Source: Symbiodinium natans
Lineage: Eukaryota > Sar > Dinophyceae > Suessiales > Symbiodiniaceae
Length of the DNA stretch: 64,000 nt
Assembly: GCA_905221605.1 (NCBI GenBank)
Contig: CAJNDS010001380.1
Location: forward strand, 300,001-364,000
Reading direction: 5' to 3'
Shown: positions 28,736-38,927 of the stretch, piece after piece
Layout of the letters: every line of letters begins with the position of its first letter
Position numbering within the stretch: the first letter of the stretch is position 1
Program-made: the position numbers and the translations under genes
The notes under the pieces: generated by a model
Seen by the model: the letters and a program-made list of their open reading frames with translations, nothing else
Database searches by the model: none
What the model was told of the DNA's origin: nothing

Positions 28736-28897
28736 CCAGAAGCAAACCTCTTCAAGAATGCCCAGTAGTACCCTTATTCCCTTTTTGGGGGGTTTAGGTT
28801 CCCTTATAAAACCCTTTTTAAGCCTAGGTTACTGGGCAGCCTAGGAAACAAACCTCTTCAAGAAGGGTCTTCAGGTCCAGGGGCACGACCTGAAGGG
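28736..28897 (+). CDS. exon-like island interrupted by M1
   Basis: TCCCAG then AGC AAA CCT CTT CAA GAA, M1, a second copy of the same 16 bases, then SSGPGARPEGC in one frame or QTSSRRVFRSRGTT in another. Confidence 0.35.
28759..28848 (+). mobile_element. M1 MITE with 16-bp direct repeats
   Basis: Short M1 copy flanked by identical CAAACCTCTTCAAGAA (28743-28758 and 28849-28864). Confidence 0.8.
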
Positions 28898-28902
28898 TGC
28901 AC

Positions 28903-28985
28903 CCTAAACCCTAAACCCTAAACCCTAAACCCTAAACCCTAAACCCCAAACCCCAAACCCTAAACCCTAAACCCTAAACCCTAGA
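28903..28985 (-). repeat. CCCTAAA array
   Basis: About eleven units, two of them CCCCAAA. Confidence 0.95.
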
Positions 28986-29314
28986 CTCCAGATTTTCTTG
29001 GGTGCAAGGTAGAGGTTTTTTGGGGTTTAGGGCAGAGCCCTTGAGGGTTTCAACGCGCAGGTTCTAGCGCGGTAGTTGTTTGGGTTTTGGGAGTTTGTGT
29101 GTTACAGGGTCCAAGCGTTACCAAGACCTAGTTCAGACCCAAGCGCATCTAAACCCTCCTTGCCTTAAAACCCTAGACCCTCAACCCCAGACGCACGCAA
29201 TTGAAGAGCCCTCAACCCTAAGCCCTAAACCCTAAACACCTGAAACCCTGGAAGCCTAAGCCCTAAAAACCTGAAACTCTACGCCCTAGGCCCTAGCTCG
29301 AAAACCAAACCCTA

Positions 29315-29470
29315 AACCTAAACCCTGAACCCTGAACCCTAAACCCTAAACCCTAAACCCTAAACCCTAAACCCTAAACCCTAAACCCTAAACCCTAAAC
29401 CCTAGACCCTAGACCCTAGACCCTAAACCCTAAACCCGAAACCCTAAACCCTAGCCCTAAACCCCAAACG
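29315..29470 (-). repeat. CCCTAAA array
   Basis: About 18 units, including four CCCTAGA. Confidence 0.95.
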
Positions 29471-29475
29471 CGCGC

Positions 29476-29523
29476 AAGGCCAAGGTGCCCAAGTCCGCGG
29501 CTTGCCAATTCCTGGGCGCCTGA
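29476..29523 (+). CDS. exon-like island
   Basis: KAKVPKSAACQFLGA then TGA at 29521. CCCTAAA left, TTTAGGG right. Confidence 0.35.
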   Translation, partial: KAKVPKSAACQFLGA

Positions 29524-29549
29524 GCGCCTGGCACCCTTGACTTGCCAAG

Positions 29550-30080
29550 GAGGGTTTAGGGTTTAGGGTTCAGGGTTTGGGGTTGAGGTTTAGGATTTGG
29601 GGTTTAGGTTTGGGGTTTAGGGTTTGGGGTTTAGGGTGTAGGATTTAGGGTTTAGGGTTTGGGGTTTAGGGTTTAGGGTTCAGGATTTGGGGTTTTAGGG
29701 TTTGGGGTTTGGGGTTTGGGGTTTAGGATTTAGGATTTGGGGTTTAGGATTTGGGATTCAGGGTTTTAGGGTTTAGGGTTTAGGATTTGGGGTTTAGGGT
29801 TTAGGACCAGGATATGGGTTTAGGGTTTAGGGTTTAGGTTTTGGGGTTTGGGGTTTGGGGTTTAGGATTTGTGGTTTAGGATGTGCGGTTCAGGGTTTTA
29901 GGGTTCTAGGATTTTCGGGTTTAGGGTTCTTGGGTTTAGCGTTTAGGGTTTAGGGTTGTGGGGTTTAGGGTTTGGTTTTTGGGGCTTGTGGTTTGGGGTG
30001 CCGGGTTTCTGTGTTTCGGGTGCAGGGTTTAGGTTAGAGGTTTCGGCTTGGGGCTGTCGGGTTTGGGGTTGAGAAGGGTT
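29550..30080 (+). repeat. longest TTTAGGG-type block (degenerate)
   Basis: About 530 bp mixing TTTAGGG, TTTGGGG, ATTTGGGG and TTCAGGG, with no unique island. Confidence 0.9.
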
Positions 30081-30194
30081 GAGGGTGTGCGTCAGCGCGC
30101 GAGCGCGCGCGCACGTCCTCTCGCAGCTTAGTAGCCCCGCCCCCCCAACTATTCTCTTTCCCCCCCCCCCCCTACCCCCGGCAAGGGCTGTTCG

Positions 30195-30300
30195 GTGCCG
30201 AAGACCCAGAACGGAAAGGCCCATGCTGCCGGGTGTGAGAAGGTTCAGGGGGCCTCAGGCATGCCGCACAAAAACTCTCGGAACCCCAGTAGCAGTTTAG
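30195..30300 (+). CDS. exon-like start of an 86-codon ORF
   Basis: Frame MPKTQNGKAHAAGCEKVQGA to 30300 looks coding. The ORF runs on to 30455 through less convincing sequence into heptamers. Confidence 0.35.
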
Positions 30301-30629
30301 GGTCTGTTCCTTGCTCTCGGAGGCTTTTCCCTTCCAGGCCTCTAGGTTCGTCACGCGCCGGGGCACAGCCCTGTCCGAGTGGCGCGAGCACCCTTGTATA
30401 TGGGCAGCGGCGCTCTGACCAGTTTAGGTTGAGGGTTTTAGGGTTTAGGGTTTAGGGTTTTGGGGTTTTAGGGTTTAGGGTTTTAGCGCTGGAGGGTTTT
30501 CGGGTCTTCTCTCTCTAGACCTGAAAACCCTGGTGCCCTCGAAAGGGTTTACGGCTTCAGAGCCTTGTTGCTGGCTGACTTCCCCCCCAATTCGTTGAAC
30601 TCCTTTGCGTGTGCCCCCCCGCCCTCCAA

Positions 30630-30765
30630 CAAATGAAATGTATGTATGTATGCATGTATACTATGGAAAAACTATAGATATATAGATATCTATATATACA
30701 CACTATACGTATGTATAATTATGTATGTATATTCTATAGTATATGTGCATATATAATATAATATT
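30630..30765. repeat. AT-rich (TATG)n segment
   Basis: TATGTATG and TATATA runs. Confidence 0.85.
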
Positions 30766-31009
30766 CAGACCCTAAACCCTAGACCCTAGACCCTAGACGC
30801 TAAACCCTAGACCCTAGACCCTAAACCCTAAACCCTAATTTTGGAGAAGTGACCAAATCCGTCTGGAACTCAGGTACCTCGATGCTGGCGCAGTTTCGCA
30901 GTTTCGCTCTTTTACGAGCCTCCAGTTTTGTTCGCTCGAGTTGGCCAGCCCTAAACCCAAAATCCTAAACCCTAAACACGAAACCCTAAACCCTAAACCC
31001 TAAACCCTA

Positions 31010-31095
31010 GCTGGCATCTCGATAACTTGTGGCGGAGCTTCACGGCTGCAGCAAAGGCACAACCCAGGACCCACCACCATCATGGAGCTAAACAA
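31010..31095 (+). CDS. exon-like island
   Basis: CCCTAG acceptor formed at the CCCTAAA border, WHLDNLWRSFTAAAKAQPRT then HHHHGAKQ, GTTTAAG donor. Confidence 0.45.
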
Positions 31096-31259
31096 AGTTT
31101 AAGGTTTGGGGTTTGGGGTTTAGGGTTTAGGGTTTAGGGTTTAGGGTTTAGGATGTAGGGCTTGGAAGGGCACTTGAACATCGCACTGTTAGGAGCCTCA
31201 ATCTTCTGACAAGCTCTATATATGGGTGTGTACCAAAAGTGATTGGGACCCCATCTAAA

Positions 31260-31340
31260 CAACCCTAAGCCCTAAACCCTAAATCCTAAACCCTAAACCC
31301 TAAACCCTAAACCCTAAACCCTAAACCCTAAACCCTAATG
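31260..31340 (-). repeat. CCCTAAA array
   Basis: About nine clean units. Confidence 0.95.
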
Positions 31341-31344
31341 TAGT

Positions 31345-31740
31345 GATCCATATCATAGGATCATAGGAAGCCCCGGAAGCCCCCCACCACCCCCCCCCGC
31401 CCAAGAAAAAACAATAAACGAGAAATGGGAAAACAAGAGAACAGTGTGTATATATATATATATATAATACATGTATAGACATATAAATACAAACGGCTCC
31501 AAATCATCATGAAGTTTAGGGTTAAGGTGTTAAGGCTTTCTCTCCTAGATTCCTTGGAGAATCTTGCTCTTTGGCTTCAGCCCTAACCCAGACTAAAGGC
31601 GCTGGGTCGTGTCTTCTGCAAGCGGTGGAAAGCAGCTGCACAAGGCGTTTCAAGTTTTTTTTATGTCATTTGGAGAGGTGAGTGTGTGGGTTTCGCACGG
31701 GGCAGGAGGGGTTCAAAGTCTCAGCCAACACCTAAACCCT
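31345..31740. other. unique spacer
   Basis: (TA)n at about 31449, otherwise unique. No gene recognised. Confidence 0.3.
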
Positions 31741-31771
31741 AACAACACAGGAGTTGTCCAGTAGGTCTTTT

Positions 31772-31900
31772 GCCTACTGGCTTTTGTAGGGAATGAGGGA
31801 GTCCTTATCCCCTTCCCCCCTCACACACACACCTTTCAGGCCTTTTACGGGATGTATAGGGACCCCAAATTCCCTCATGCCTTACTGAGAGCCAGTAGGT
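31772..31900. mobile_element. single inverted-repeat element
   Basis: GCCTACTGGCTTTTGTAGGG near the left and the diverged inverse CTTACTGAGAGCCAGTAGG at the right, sharing GAATGAGGGA / TCCCTCATGC. MITE-like, one copy. Confidence 0.5.
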
Positions 31901-32148
31901 CAGATAAGGGACGGACCGTCCGCTGGACACCGTTCGGGAGAAGAGTCCCTGCAAAGGGGAATGTCCTTACAAGCAGTTTCAGGGCTTAGGGTTTAGGGCT
32001 GAAGGTTGGAGACTCTGGGGACAGGCAGCTTGAACACTACCACTTACAACTCTCATGGAGTTAAGGCCTTTGAGCAGCACGTGCTCTTGATGCAAGGGTT
32101 TACGGCGTTTACGGTTTAGGCGGGGTTTAGGGTTTAGGGTTTAGGGGT

Positions 32149-32259
32149 GGCCTAGACGAACTTGATATGAAGCTCTTCACTGAAGCCACCGATGAGTTGT
32201 GTCACATGGGTGGCTTGGAGCGACCTTCGGATATCATGTATCTCCACTTTCGAGGCACA
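32149..32259 (+). CDS. 111-nt exon-like island
   Basis: 37 codons: GLDELDMKLFTEATDELCHM, then GGLERPSDIMYLHFRGT. TTTAGGG left, CCCTAAA right. Globular-protein composition; family unknown. Confidence 0.5.
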
Positions 32260-32311
32260 ACCCTAAACCCCAAACCCCAAACCCCTAACCCCTAAACCCT
32301 AAACCCTAGGT

Positions 32312-32433
32312 CTTCCGACACTGCCGGCTGCGTCCCAAGACCCTCTCCGAAGAAAAGCATTCTTCGCCAATGCCGGCACTGATCCCGGGCCAGAGTTGTC
32401 CTTGGTCAGTTTTCAAGAGGGAGGCGCAACACC
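32312..32433 (+). CDS. 122-nt exon-like island
   Basis: CCCTAG acceptor, LPTLPAASQDPLRRKAFFAN, then AGTDPGPELSLVSFQEGG. A second frame (VFRHCRLRPKTLSEEKHSS) is also open. Confidence 0.4.
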
Positions 32434-32575
32434 CTAAACCCTAAACCCTAAACCCTAAACCCTAAACCCTAAACCCTAAAGGCTAAACCCTAAACCCGGG
32501 AAACCCTCTGAACCTTGTAGGTTCAAGAGAGCCCTAGACAGCCCGCAAGAACCCCTTGGCCCCGATGACCTCAAG

Positions 32576-32709
32576 GCTTAGGGTGTTAGGGTATTAGGGT
32601 GTTAGGGTGTTAGGGTGTTAGCGTGTTAGGGTGACAGGGTGATAGGGTGTTAGGGTGTTAGGGTGTTGGGGTGCTAGGGTGCTAGGGTGCTAGGGTGATA
32701 ATGTGATAG
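32576..32709 (+). repeat. TTAGGGTG octamer array
   Basis: About 15 units of an 8-10 bp relative of the telomere repeat, running directly into perfect TTTAGGG. Confidence 0.9.
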
Positions 32710-32775
32710 GGTTTAGGGTTTAGGGTTTAGGGTTTAGGGTTTAGGGTTTAGGGTTTAGGGTTTAGGGTTTAGGGC
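32708..32775 (+). repeat. TTTAGGG array
   Basis: About nine perfect units after the octamers. Confidence 0.95.
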
Positions 32776-32859
32776 TTGTAAAGGAGGAGCTGAAGAGACC
32801 TCTGCTCGGAAGCCCTCGAGCTGCAAACCCCTGAACCTCCGCAGCCCATCTGAACTGCA

Positions 32860-33055
32860 AGACTTCGGGTTTAGGCTTTGCAGGGTTCAGGGTTTAGGGT
32901 TTAGGGTTTAGGGTTGAGGGTTTAGGGTTTAGGTTTTAGGGTTTAGGGTTTAGGGTTCGGGTGTTCAGGGTTTAGGGTTTAGGGTTGAGGGTTTAGGGTT
33001 TAGGTTTTAGGGTTTAGGGTTAGGGTGTTCAGGGTTTAGGGTTTAGGGATTATGG
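32860..33055 (+). repeat. TTTAGGG block with 76-bp duplication
   Basis: The phrase TTTAGGGTTGAGGGTTTAGG recurs near 32910 and 32985 with the same following variants. Confidence 0.85.
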
Positions 33056-33354
33056 ATTGGGGCAGAGGGAAGGGAGCGGCAAAGCCCCCCAAAATCCCAG
33101 CTCTTCTTCTTAGGGGGCTGGGTAGGTAACCTTGATTTTTTTTGTTATATCATATTTTACTGTATATAAAGGGTTAACCTTTCTTGGGCTGAGGTGTTCA
33201 GCCCCTAAGCCTAGGCCCGACACCCGTACCCCGAAACTCTTGCACATAGCGGGGGAACATTTTACATTTCTCAGGGTACTGAAACCCAAAAAGGAACAGA
33301 AAGTTAAATTTTTAATGCTATCCCAGCCATGAACTCATCCGCCCGACACCCGAA

Positions 33355-33460
33355 CCAAACCCTAAACCCTAAACCCTAAACCCTAAACCCTAAACCCTAA
33401 ACCCTAAACCCTAAACCCTAAACCCTAAACCCTAAACCCTAAACCCTAAACCCTAAACTC
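33355..33460 (-). repeat. CCCTAAA array
   Basis: About 14 perfect units. Confidence 0.97.
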
Positions 33461-33470
33461 TTGCACATAG

Positions 33471-33570
33471 CCGGTTGTGCCTCCCGCGCCGGTCACCGTC
33501 GATGTCGCCGAAGCCCAAGGGCTCCGACGTCAGCCCACACCCTGCCAGACCTGCAGCCGCAGCCTGGCAA
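33471..33570 (+). CDS. 100-nt exon-like island
   Basis: TTGCACATAG acceptor; VVPPAPVTVDVAEAQGLRRQ then PTPCQTCSRSLAT. Contains a CxxC pair. CCCTAAA on both sides. Confidence 0.45.
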
Positions 33571-33571
33571 C

Positions 33572-33680
33572 CCTAAACCCTAAACCCTAAACCCTAAACC
33601 CTAAACCCTAAACCCTAAACCCTAAACCCTAAACCCTAAACCCTAAACCCTAAACCCTAAACCCTAAACCCTAAACCCCA
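33572..33680 (-). repeat. CCCTAAA array
   Basis: About 15 perfect units. Confidence 0.97.
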
Positions 33681-33799
33681 TCCCGGAGCTCCTAAACATA
33701 GGCCCAAAACCAAGTCTTCATCGGGCCTGGTGCTTGGGGGGGTTCAGGACCCGGCCTAGAGCCAAATACCCCTTAAGGAATTCACCTTAAAGTACATTC

Positions 33800-33905
33800 C
33801 TAAACCCTAAACCCTAAACCCTATTCCTAAACCCTAAACCCTAAACCTAAACCCTAGACCCTAAACCCTAAACCCTAGACCCTAAACCCTAAACCCTAAA
33901 CCCTA
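33800..33905 (-). repeat. CCCTAAA array
   Basis: About 13 units with CCCTAGA variants. Confidence 0.9.
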
Positions 33906-34204
33906 TGGTTGTTAAGGGGTTTTGGGCTCCCTGGGCCCCTTCGGACGTCCCCTGAGTTGATGTTTTTGAAGAATCAAGAAAACCCTGACAGAGTGGTTTA
34001 GGGTTTAGGGTTTAGGGTAGGGTTTAGGGTTATTTGAGTTTAGGGGTTAGGGTTCAGGCTTTAGGGCTTAGGGTTTAAGAGTTTAGGGCTTAGGGTCTAG
34101 GCTTCTAGGTAGTTAAAGCCCGCCATAAACATCATCCCGAGCAACCCAAACCCTACATAAACCCTACAAACCCTAATGAAAACCTGCAGCCTAGAACCTC
34201 AAGC

Positions 34205-34355
34205 CAACCCCAAACCCCAAAACCCTAAACCCTAAACCCTAAACCCTAAACCCTAAACCCCAAACCCTAAACCCTAAACCCTAAACCCTAAACCCTAAAC
34301 CCTAAACCCTAAACCCTAAACCCTAAACCCTAAACCCTAGCCCTAAACCCTAAAA
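34205..34355 (-). repeat. CCCTAAA array
   Basis: About 20 units, one CCCCAAA. Confidence 0.95.
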
Positions 34356-34360
34356 CCGTT

Positions 34361-34445
34361 GCACAAGCCCTTGGGCTTCGTTTCTTCGCGGCTCTGGAGA
34401 AACCTGAACTTAGTTCTCCGAGTCTTGGTTTTGCGTCGCGATAGG
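34361..34445 (+). CDS. 85-nt exon-like island
   Basis: AQALGLRFFAALEKPELSSP then SLGFASR. A strong GTATGT donor at 34446 lies just after TAG at 34442. Confidence 0.45.
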
Positions 34446-34866
34446 GTATGTTGGAGGGCTTCAGTTCTTAGGGTTTAGGGTTTAGGGTTTAGGGTTTTCA
34501 GGGTTCAGAGGCTCAATTTCTGTCGAGTAATCAAGCAGGTTACAAGCCACAGTTGGATTTTCCATTCTTTAAGGCGTACTTTCGGGGCAAGAGGCTGCTC
34601 CCACACCTTAAACCCCAAACCCCAAGCCCTAAACCCTAAACCCTACACCCTAATCCCTAAACCCCAGACCCTAAACCCCAAACCCTAAACCCTAAACCCT
34701 AACCTTTTTTTGTTGAACCATGCTTGGCCCCGAAGTACCAGAGGGGCCTGTGTAGTTTGAATAGAGTTTTGGGGGGTTTTATAGTATACCAGAAGGACCA
34801 CAAGGGAATACTGATAGCGATTGTTCCGACCCGCTAGATTACCTCCACCTCCCTGACGCTGTTTAG

Positions 34867-34920
34867 ACGCCGCATTCGATCGTGTGGGTGCCGTGGGATC
34901 GGAGAGGCCACTGGAAACCT
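34867..34920 (+). CDS. exon-like island
   Basis: CTGACGCTGTTTAG acceptor, TPHSIVWVPWDRRGHWKP, merging into CCCTAAA. Confidence 0.45.
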
Positions 34921-35122
34921 AAACCCTAAACCCTACACCCCAATCCCTAAACCCTAATCCCTAAACCCTAAACCCCAATCCCTAAACCCTAAACCCTGTA
35001 TTATTCTTAAGTTTGGTAGCATCTCGGTTGGCCTTGTTCAGGGTTTAGGGTTTAGGGTTTAGGGTTTAGGGTTTAGGGTTAGGGCTGAAATCCTAAATCC
35101 TGCTTCTCTGATCAGCGTGCAG

Positions 35123-35264
35123 GGCTTCGACTTTGAGTTTAAGTGTAAGATCGTCGGCTTCTCCCGTCCTACACACCCTGCTGCTCCTCCGATTTCAACT
35201 AAGTGCTGCTGGCACCGCATATGGGACAAGATGCAGTGCACTGCTGCTTGCAGCAGGCTCGTGG
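35123..35264 (+). CDS. 142-nt exon-like island, Cys-rich
   Basis: GCGTGCAG acceptor, 47 codons with no stop: GFDFEFKCKIVGFSRPTHPA ... CCWHRIWDKMQCTAACSRLV, GTGGTTTAG donor at 35265. Six cysteines, five of them in the second half. Best single-exon candidate in the window; family unknown. Confidence 0.55.
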
Positions 35265-35422
35265 GTGGTTTAGGGTTTAGGGTTTAGGGTGCAGGGTTTA
35301 GGGTTTAGGGTTTAGGGGGTTGGTTCCACATCTTCGCTACATCATGGTCACATTTCGAGAGTCCCCAGTTCAAAGAAGGGCAGTGTATTCTGACGTAGCC
35401 TACACTCTAGACCCTATATAAG

Positions 35423-35525
35423 CCCTAAACCCTAAACCCTAAACCCTAAACCCTAAACCCTATACCCTAAACCCTAAACCCTAAACCCTAAACCCTAAAC
35501 CCTAAACCCTAAACCCTAACCCCTA
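35423..35525 (-). repeat. CCCTAAA array
   Basis: About 14 units, one CCCTATA. Confidence 0.95.
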
Positions 35526-35730
35526 AGTAAGTAGGGAACCTTGTGCTAACCTGAGGGCCCGGAGTTGAGCTCCTCAGCTCGATTTTGTTTTTTTGAAAAG
35601 TTAAAAGTCGATAACCCCAAAACTCTATTAGGCTACAAACTCTAAAGCCTCATCTAGGGTTTAGGGTTTAGGGCTTAGGGTTTAGGGTTTATATAGGGTC
35701 TAGGGTTTGTAGCTCGAAACCCTTTTGGGG

Positions 35731-35862
35731 ATGAGGAACTCAGGGGAGGAGGTGGCTACACGCGAGCTGCACGCAGCAGAGGACGACACAATAGGTGTCG
35801 GCATATATGAGGTAGAGTGTACACTGCTGTTGGTGAGTGTACTGGTTGCGATTAGGGTTTAG
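35731..35862 (+). CDS. ATG-started exon-like island
   Basis: 43 codons, MRNSGEEVATRELHAAEDDT, then a hydrophobic VECTLLLVSVLVAI, ending in GTTTAG. Possible first exon with a signal-anchor-like end, or a plain terminal exon. Confidence 0.45.
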   Translation: MRNSGEEVATRELHAAEDDTIGVGIYEVECTLLLVSVLVAIRV

Positions 35863-35920
35863 CGTTTCAGGGCCTTAGGGTTCAGCGCTTAGCATTGTCT
35901 TTGGTGAGCAGCGTGTCCAG

Positions 35921-35976
35921 TAGGGCCTTTGCTGAATGATAGTGAGTTTGTGCTTTCCAATTTCATGTCAGCTTGA
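35921..35976 (+). CDS. exon-like island
   Basis: GTGTCCAG acceptor, GPLLNDSEFVLSNFMSA, TGA at 35974. The frame continues DSMKKK past the TGA. Confidence 0.4.
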
Positions 35977-36153
35977 GATTCAATGAAAAAGAAATAAGGG
36001 TGTAGGGTTTAGGGTTTAGGGTTTAGGTTGTTTTTGTTTTTCTGTTTTCATGTTTGCTAGGGGAGTTAGGATTGAGGGGTTGGGGGTTTAGAAGTTAAGG
36101 GAGGGTTCGGGGCTTCCGGCTTGCGGGTCGATAGTTTAGGGTTTAAGTTGGGG

Positions 36154-36330
36154 AACATCCACAGCAGTGAGACTTACCTCATATGCCTCCAACTGGCCGT
36201 GGAGTGCGGTCGGCCGCCACTTTTTTGAAGAGTGCTCGGAGTGCGGCAGAAGGCCATGACAAAGGCGGCGTTGACCGCAGAACCCCCTACTCAAGCCCCC
36301 AGACTATTCTCTTGGGTCACCCTGAACCCT
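36154..36330 (+). pseudogene. 59-codon frame with one TGA
   Basis: NIHSSETYLICLQLAVECGR, PPLF, TGA (36226), then RVLGVRQKAMTKAALTAEPP and TQAPRLFSWVTL. Coding-like on both sides of the stop without frameshift. Confidence 0.45.
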
Positions 36331-36370
36331 AACCCTCAACCCGAAACTCAGCCCTAGTGTATGTATCTAA

Positions 36371-36475
36371 GTGTAGTTTCATGGTCACTTAAGATGGCCC
36401 TTTTTACCTCCATTTAAAGGGTTCTGATGTATGGGCCCTTGGGTTGTCTAGGGTATTTCAGGGGTACCCTTGAGA
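36371..36475 (+). mobile_element. M3 MITE, left part
   Basis: TAGTTTCATGGTCACTTAAG, TTCTGATGTATGGGCCCTTGG, ends near GGGGTACCC. Confidence 0.6.
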
Positions 36476-36549
36476 AGTACTTAGTCAGAGTTTGAAGGCT
36501 TCTAGAGGGTTTGAGGTTAAGGGTTTAGGCTTGCGATGTTCCCCCTTCC

Positions 36550-36662
36550 TTGGTAGCCCACTGGTACCCTTTACACTTTTTTTGGTTATGGGTTCCCTTA
36601 TAAAAAAAAACCCAACCCCAAAAAAGGGTGCCCTTATTTCAATATGGCTACTGGGCTACCAA
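36550..36662 (+). mobile_element. M1b MITE
   Basis: TTGGTAGCCCACTGGTACCC to GGCTACTGGGCTACCAA, 113 bp, with ~17-bp inverted ends. Confidence 0.8.
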
Positions 36663-36756
36663 GTAAGGGATTCCAGTATCCCCCTGTGAAAATCCCTATG
36701 AAGGGCCGTTAGTATAAGGACCAACATCCCGAGGTTGAGGCTACCTGGGGATCCAG

Positions 36757-36812
36757 CGAACCCTAAACCCTAAACCCTAAACCCTAAACCCTAAACCCTA
36801 AACCCTAAACCT
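36757..36812 (-). repeat. CCCTAAA array
   Basis: About eight units. Confidence 0.95.
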
Positions 36813-36903
36813 TCAGAATTAGCCGCGAAGCCATGCTCCAGACATCCCGAGCTGGTGGAGTTTGAATCAGGGATTTTTTGTAGGCCCTGGACATCCAGCT
36901 TTC

Positions 36904-37016
36904 CTACTCTTTGCTTAAGAACCCCTCAAAAACTCAGGATATTCTTCCTTATAAGGGGAAAAATCATTAGGGATTTCTTGTCCTTTATTCTTTTGGGGTT
37001 CTTAAGCAAGTAGTAG
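36904..37016 (+). mobile_element. M5 MITE, complete
   Basis: 113 bp. Left CTACTCTTTGCTTAAGAACC and right GGTTCTTAAGCAAGTAGTAG are inverses over ~22 bp with two mismatches. The best M5 copy. Confidence 0.85.
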
Positions 37017-37019
37017 TTC

Positions 37020-37450
37020 TGCAGAGGCTACGCTTCTGATTGTCGGACACGGAAACGGCCGACGAGGTTTAAGCGAGTTTCCCGAAAGGGTCCAGCTGCC
37101 TAAATGTCGGGAGGCATTGAACCCGCAAGTCGTTCGCCAGGAAGGGTCCCGAAACCCTTAAGACCCTAAACCCTAAACTTCCCTAAACCCCCTAATAAAC
37201 ACAAAAAGCCCGCAACCCTAAAGCCTAACCCTTAGGGACTAAACCCTAAGCCCTTAGAGTCCTGAAGAGTCGCAGGTACTGGAACATAGCAACCCCCAGG
37301 CCCTACGAATCTAAGGGTAGTTGCATGAGGTAGGGTTTGGTGTTGAGGGGGTAGGGGGTGAGGGCTGAGGGCAAAGGGGGTTTAGGGTTTAATTCGGGTG
37401 TTGAGAATTTGTAGGGTTTTGTGTGGTTTATTTCGGGATTATAGGGTTTG
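37020..37450. other. unique and degenerate spacer
   Basis: Unique to 37140, then decayed heptamers of both orientations. No defended gene. Confidence 0.3.
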
Positions 37451-37453
37451 TCG

Positions 37454-37602
37454 GCATGGGCCCTTAATATGGTCCCTTACCTCCCGTAAAAGGGTTCTGC
37501 ACTATGGGGCCTCTGGGTTTTATGGGGTAGATAAGGGGTCTGTAAGGGGTCCCATTTTTAAGGGCCCATACCAAGGGACCATGTAACTACCCTAAGAACA
37601 GA
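37454..37602 (+). mobile_element. M3 MITE, complete
   Basis: CATGGGCCCTTAATATGGTC left; CCAAGGGACCATGTAACTAC right, the inverse. Confidence 0.8.
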
Positions 37603-37625
37603 AGTCAAAGCCTACAAGCTTTAAG

Positions 37626-37860
37626 GGAAGTTACATGGTCCCTTAACAGGGTTCAGGGGGTTTAACGGGCTCGGGGAGTTTAGGGGAGTTTAGGGTTTAG
37701 GGGTTCCTCACCCTAAACCCTAAAACCTGAACCCTAAACCCTAAACCCTTAGGGGAGTTTAGGGGGGTTTAGGGTTTAGGGGTTCCTGAATACAGTCCCT
37801 TACCTTCCTTCAGGGGTTGTGATGTATGGGCCCTTGGGTTCGATAGGGCATATAAATGTA
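37626..37860 (+). mobile_element. two M3 fragments
   Basis: A left end (AAGTTACATGGTCCCTTAAC) at 37626-37647 and a second partial copy (CAGTCCCTTACC...GGGCCCTTGGG) at 37787-37860, with mixed-polarity heptamers between. Confidence 0.6.
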
Positions 37861-38035
37861 ACATCTATTTGTTTATATAATATATATATATATATATACA
37901 TATAAATGTATATATAAATGGGTACATAGTGTTCCCCAATCAAGGGGCCACAAAAAAGAAGCCCCTAAGCCCTAAGCCTTAAGCCCTAAGCAGCCTAATC
38001 CCGAAGCCTTAAGCCCTAAGCCCCAAGCCCCATGA

Positions 38036-38120
38036 ACCCTAAACCCTAAACCCTAAACTCTAAACCCTAAACCCTAAACCCTAAACCCTAAACTCTAAAC
38101 CCTAAACCCTAAACCCTAAA
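38036..38120 (-). repeat. CCCTAAA array
   Basis: About twelve units, two CTCTAAA. Confidence 0.95.
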
Positions 38121-38127
38121 CTGTGGG

Positions 38128-38220
38128 TACGTGGACCTTCAGTGCAGCTTTGATGGAGAGCCACTCTTTTTGTCCTGGCTCCATGTCCAGACGGCCGAGC
38201 CGCTGGTCTTGAACACTTGA
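38128..38220 (+). CDS. 93-nt exon-like island
   Basis: YVDLQCSFDGEPLFLSWLHV, then QTAEPLVLNT and TGA at 38218; a GTGGTTT donor follows at 38225. CCCTAAA left, TTTAGGG right. Confidence 0.5.
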   Translation, partial: YVDLQCSFDGEPLFLSWLHVQTAEPLVLNT

Positions 38221-38494
38221 GCCTGTGGTTTGGGGTTTAGGGTTTAGGGTTCAGGGTTTAGGGTTTAGGGTTTAGGGTTTGGGGGAGCAAGGGGGGTTCG
38301 CCGGGGTCGATTTGGAATTCAGTCGTAGCGTTCTGCGCCTTTTAAAGCCCAATTCCCCCCCCCCCCCCCCCCCCAGAAGCTGGAATGTTTGTAGGACCCT
38401 TCGCTAAAAACTCTACACTCTACACCCTCAACCGCAGTCTTGGGTGCAGGATTTAGGGTAACCCAATGTTGCGTAATTACTGCTCCCTAGTACC

Positions 38495-38690
38495 AAACTC
38501 TAAACCCTAACCCCTAAGCCCTAAACCCTAAACCCTAAACCCTAAACCCTAAACCCTAAACCCTAAACCCTAAACCCTACACCCTACACCCTAAACCCTA
38601 AACCCTAAACCCTAAACCCTAAACCCTAAACCCTAAACCCTACACCCTAAACCCTCAACCCTCAACCCTCAACCCTAAACCCTAACCCGA
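38495..38690 (-). repeat. CCCTAAA array
   Basis: About 26 units with CCCTACA and CCCTCAA runs. Confidence 0.95.
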
Positions 38691-38720
38691 AACCCGAAGC
38701 CCCAGACCTTAGACCCTCAA

Positions 38721-38927
38721 TTGTGGCTCCCCAGGCTTGCCTCTTTCCGGGTACCTACCCCCCCTGGGACCCTGGGTTTAGGGTTTGGGGTTTGGGGTTT
38801 GGGGGGCTTATTAAAGGGCTTCGCGGGTCTTTCTTTTGGTTTCTCATTTCTTTTCCGCTGTGATTTTAGGGTTGGGTCTTGGCTTATGGCTTTCGAAGGC
38901 TCAGCCTACGTTCTGAAGCGTGCGTGA
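38721..38927 (+). CDS. 68-codon ORF across a heptamer tract
   Basis: MWLPRLASFRVPTPPGTLGL, a TTTGGGG-coded middle, then FGFSFLFRCDFRVGSWLMAF. The outer parts look coding; the middle is telomeric. Confidence 0.25.
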   Translation: MWLPRLASFRVPTPPGTLGLGFGVWGLGGLLKGFAGLSFGFSFLFRCDFRVGSWLMAFEGSAYVLKRA

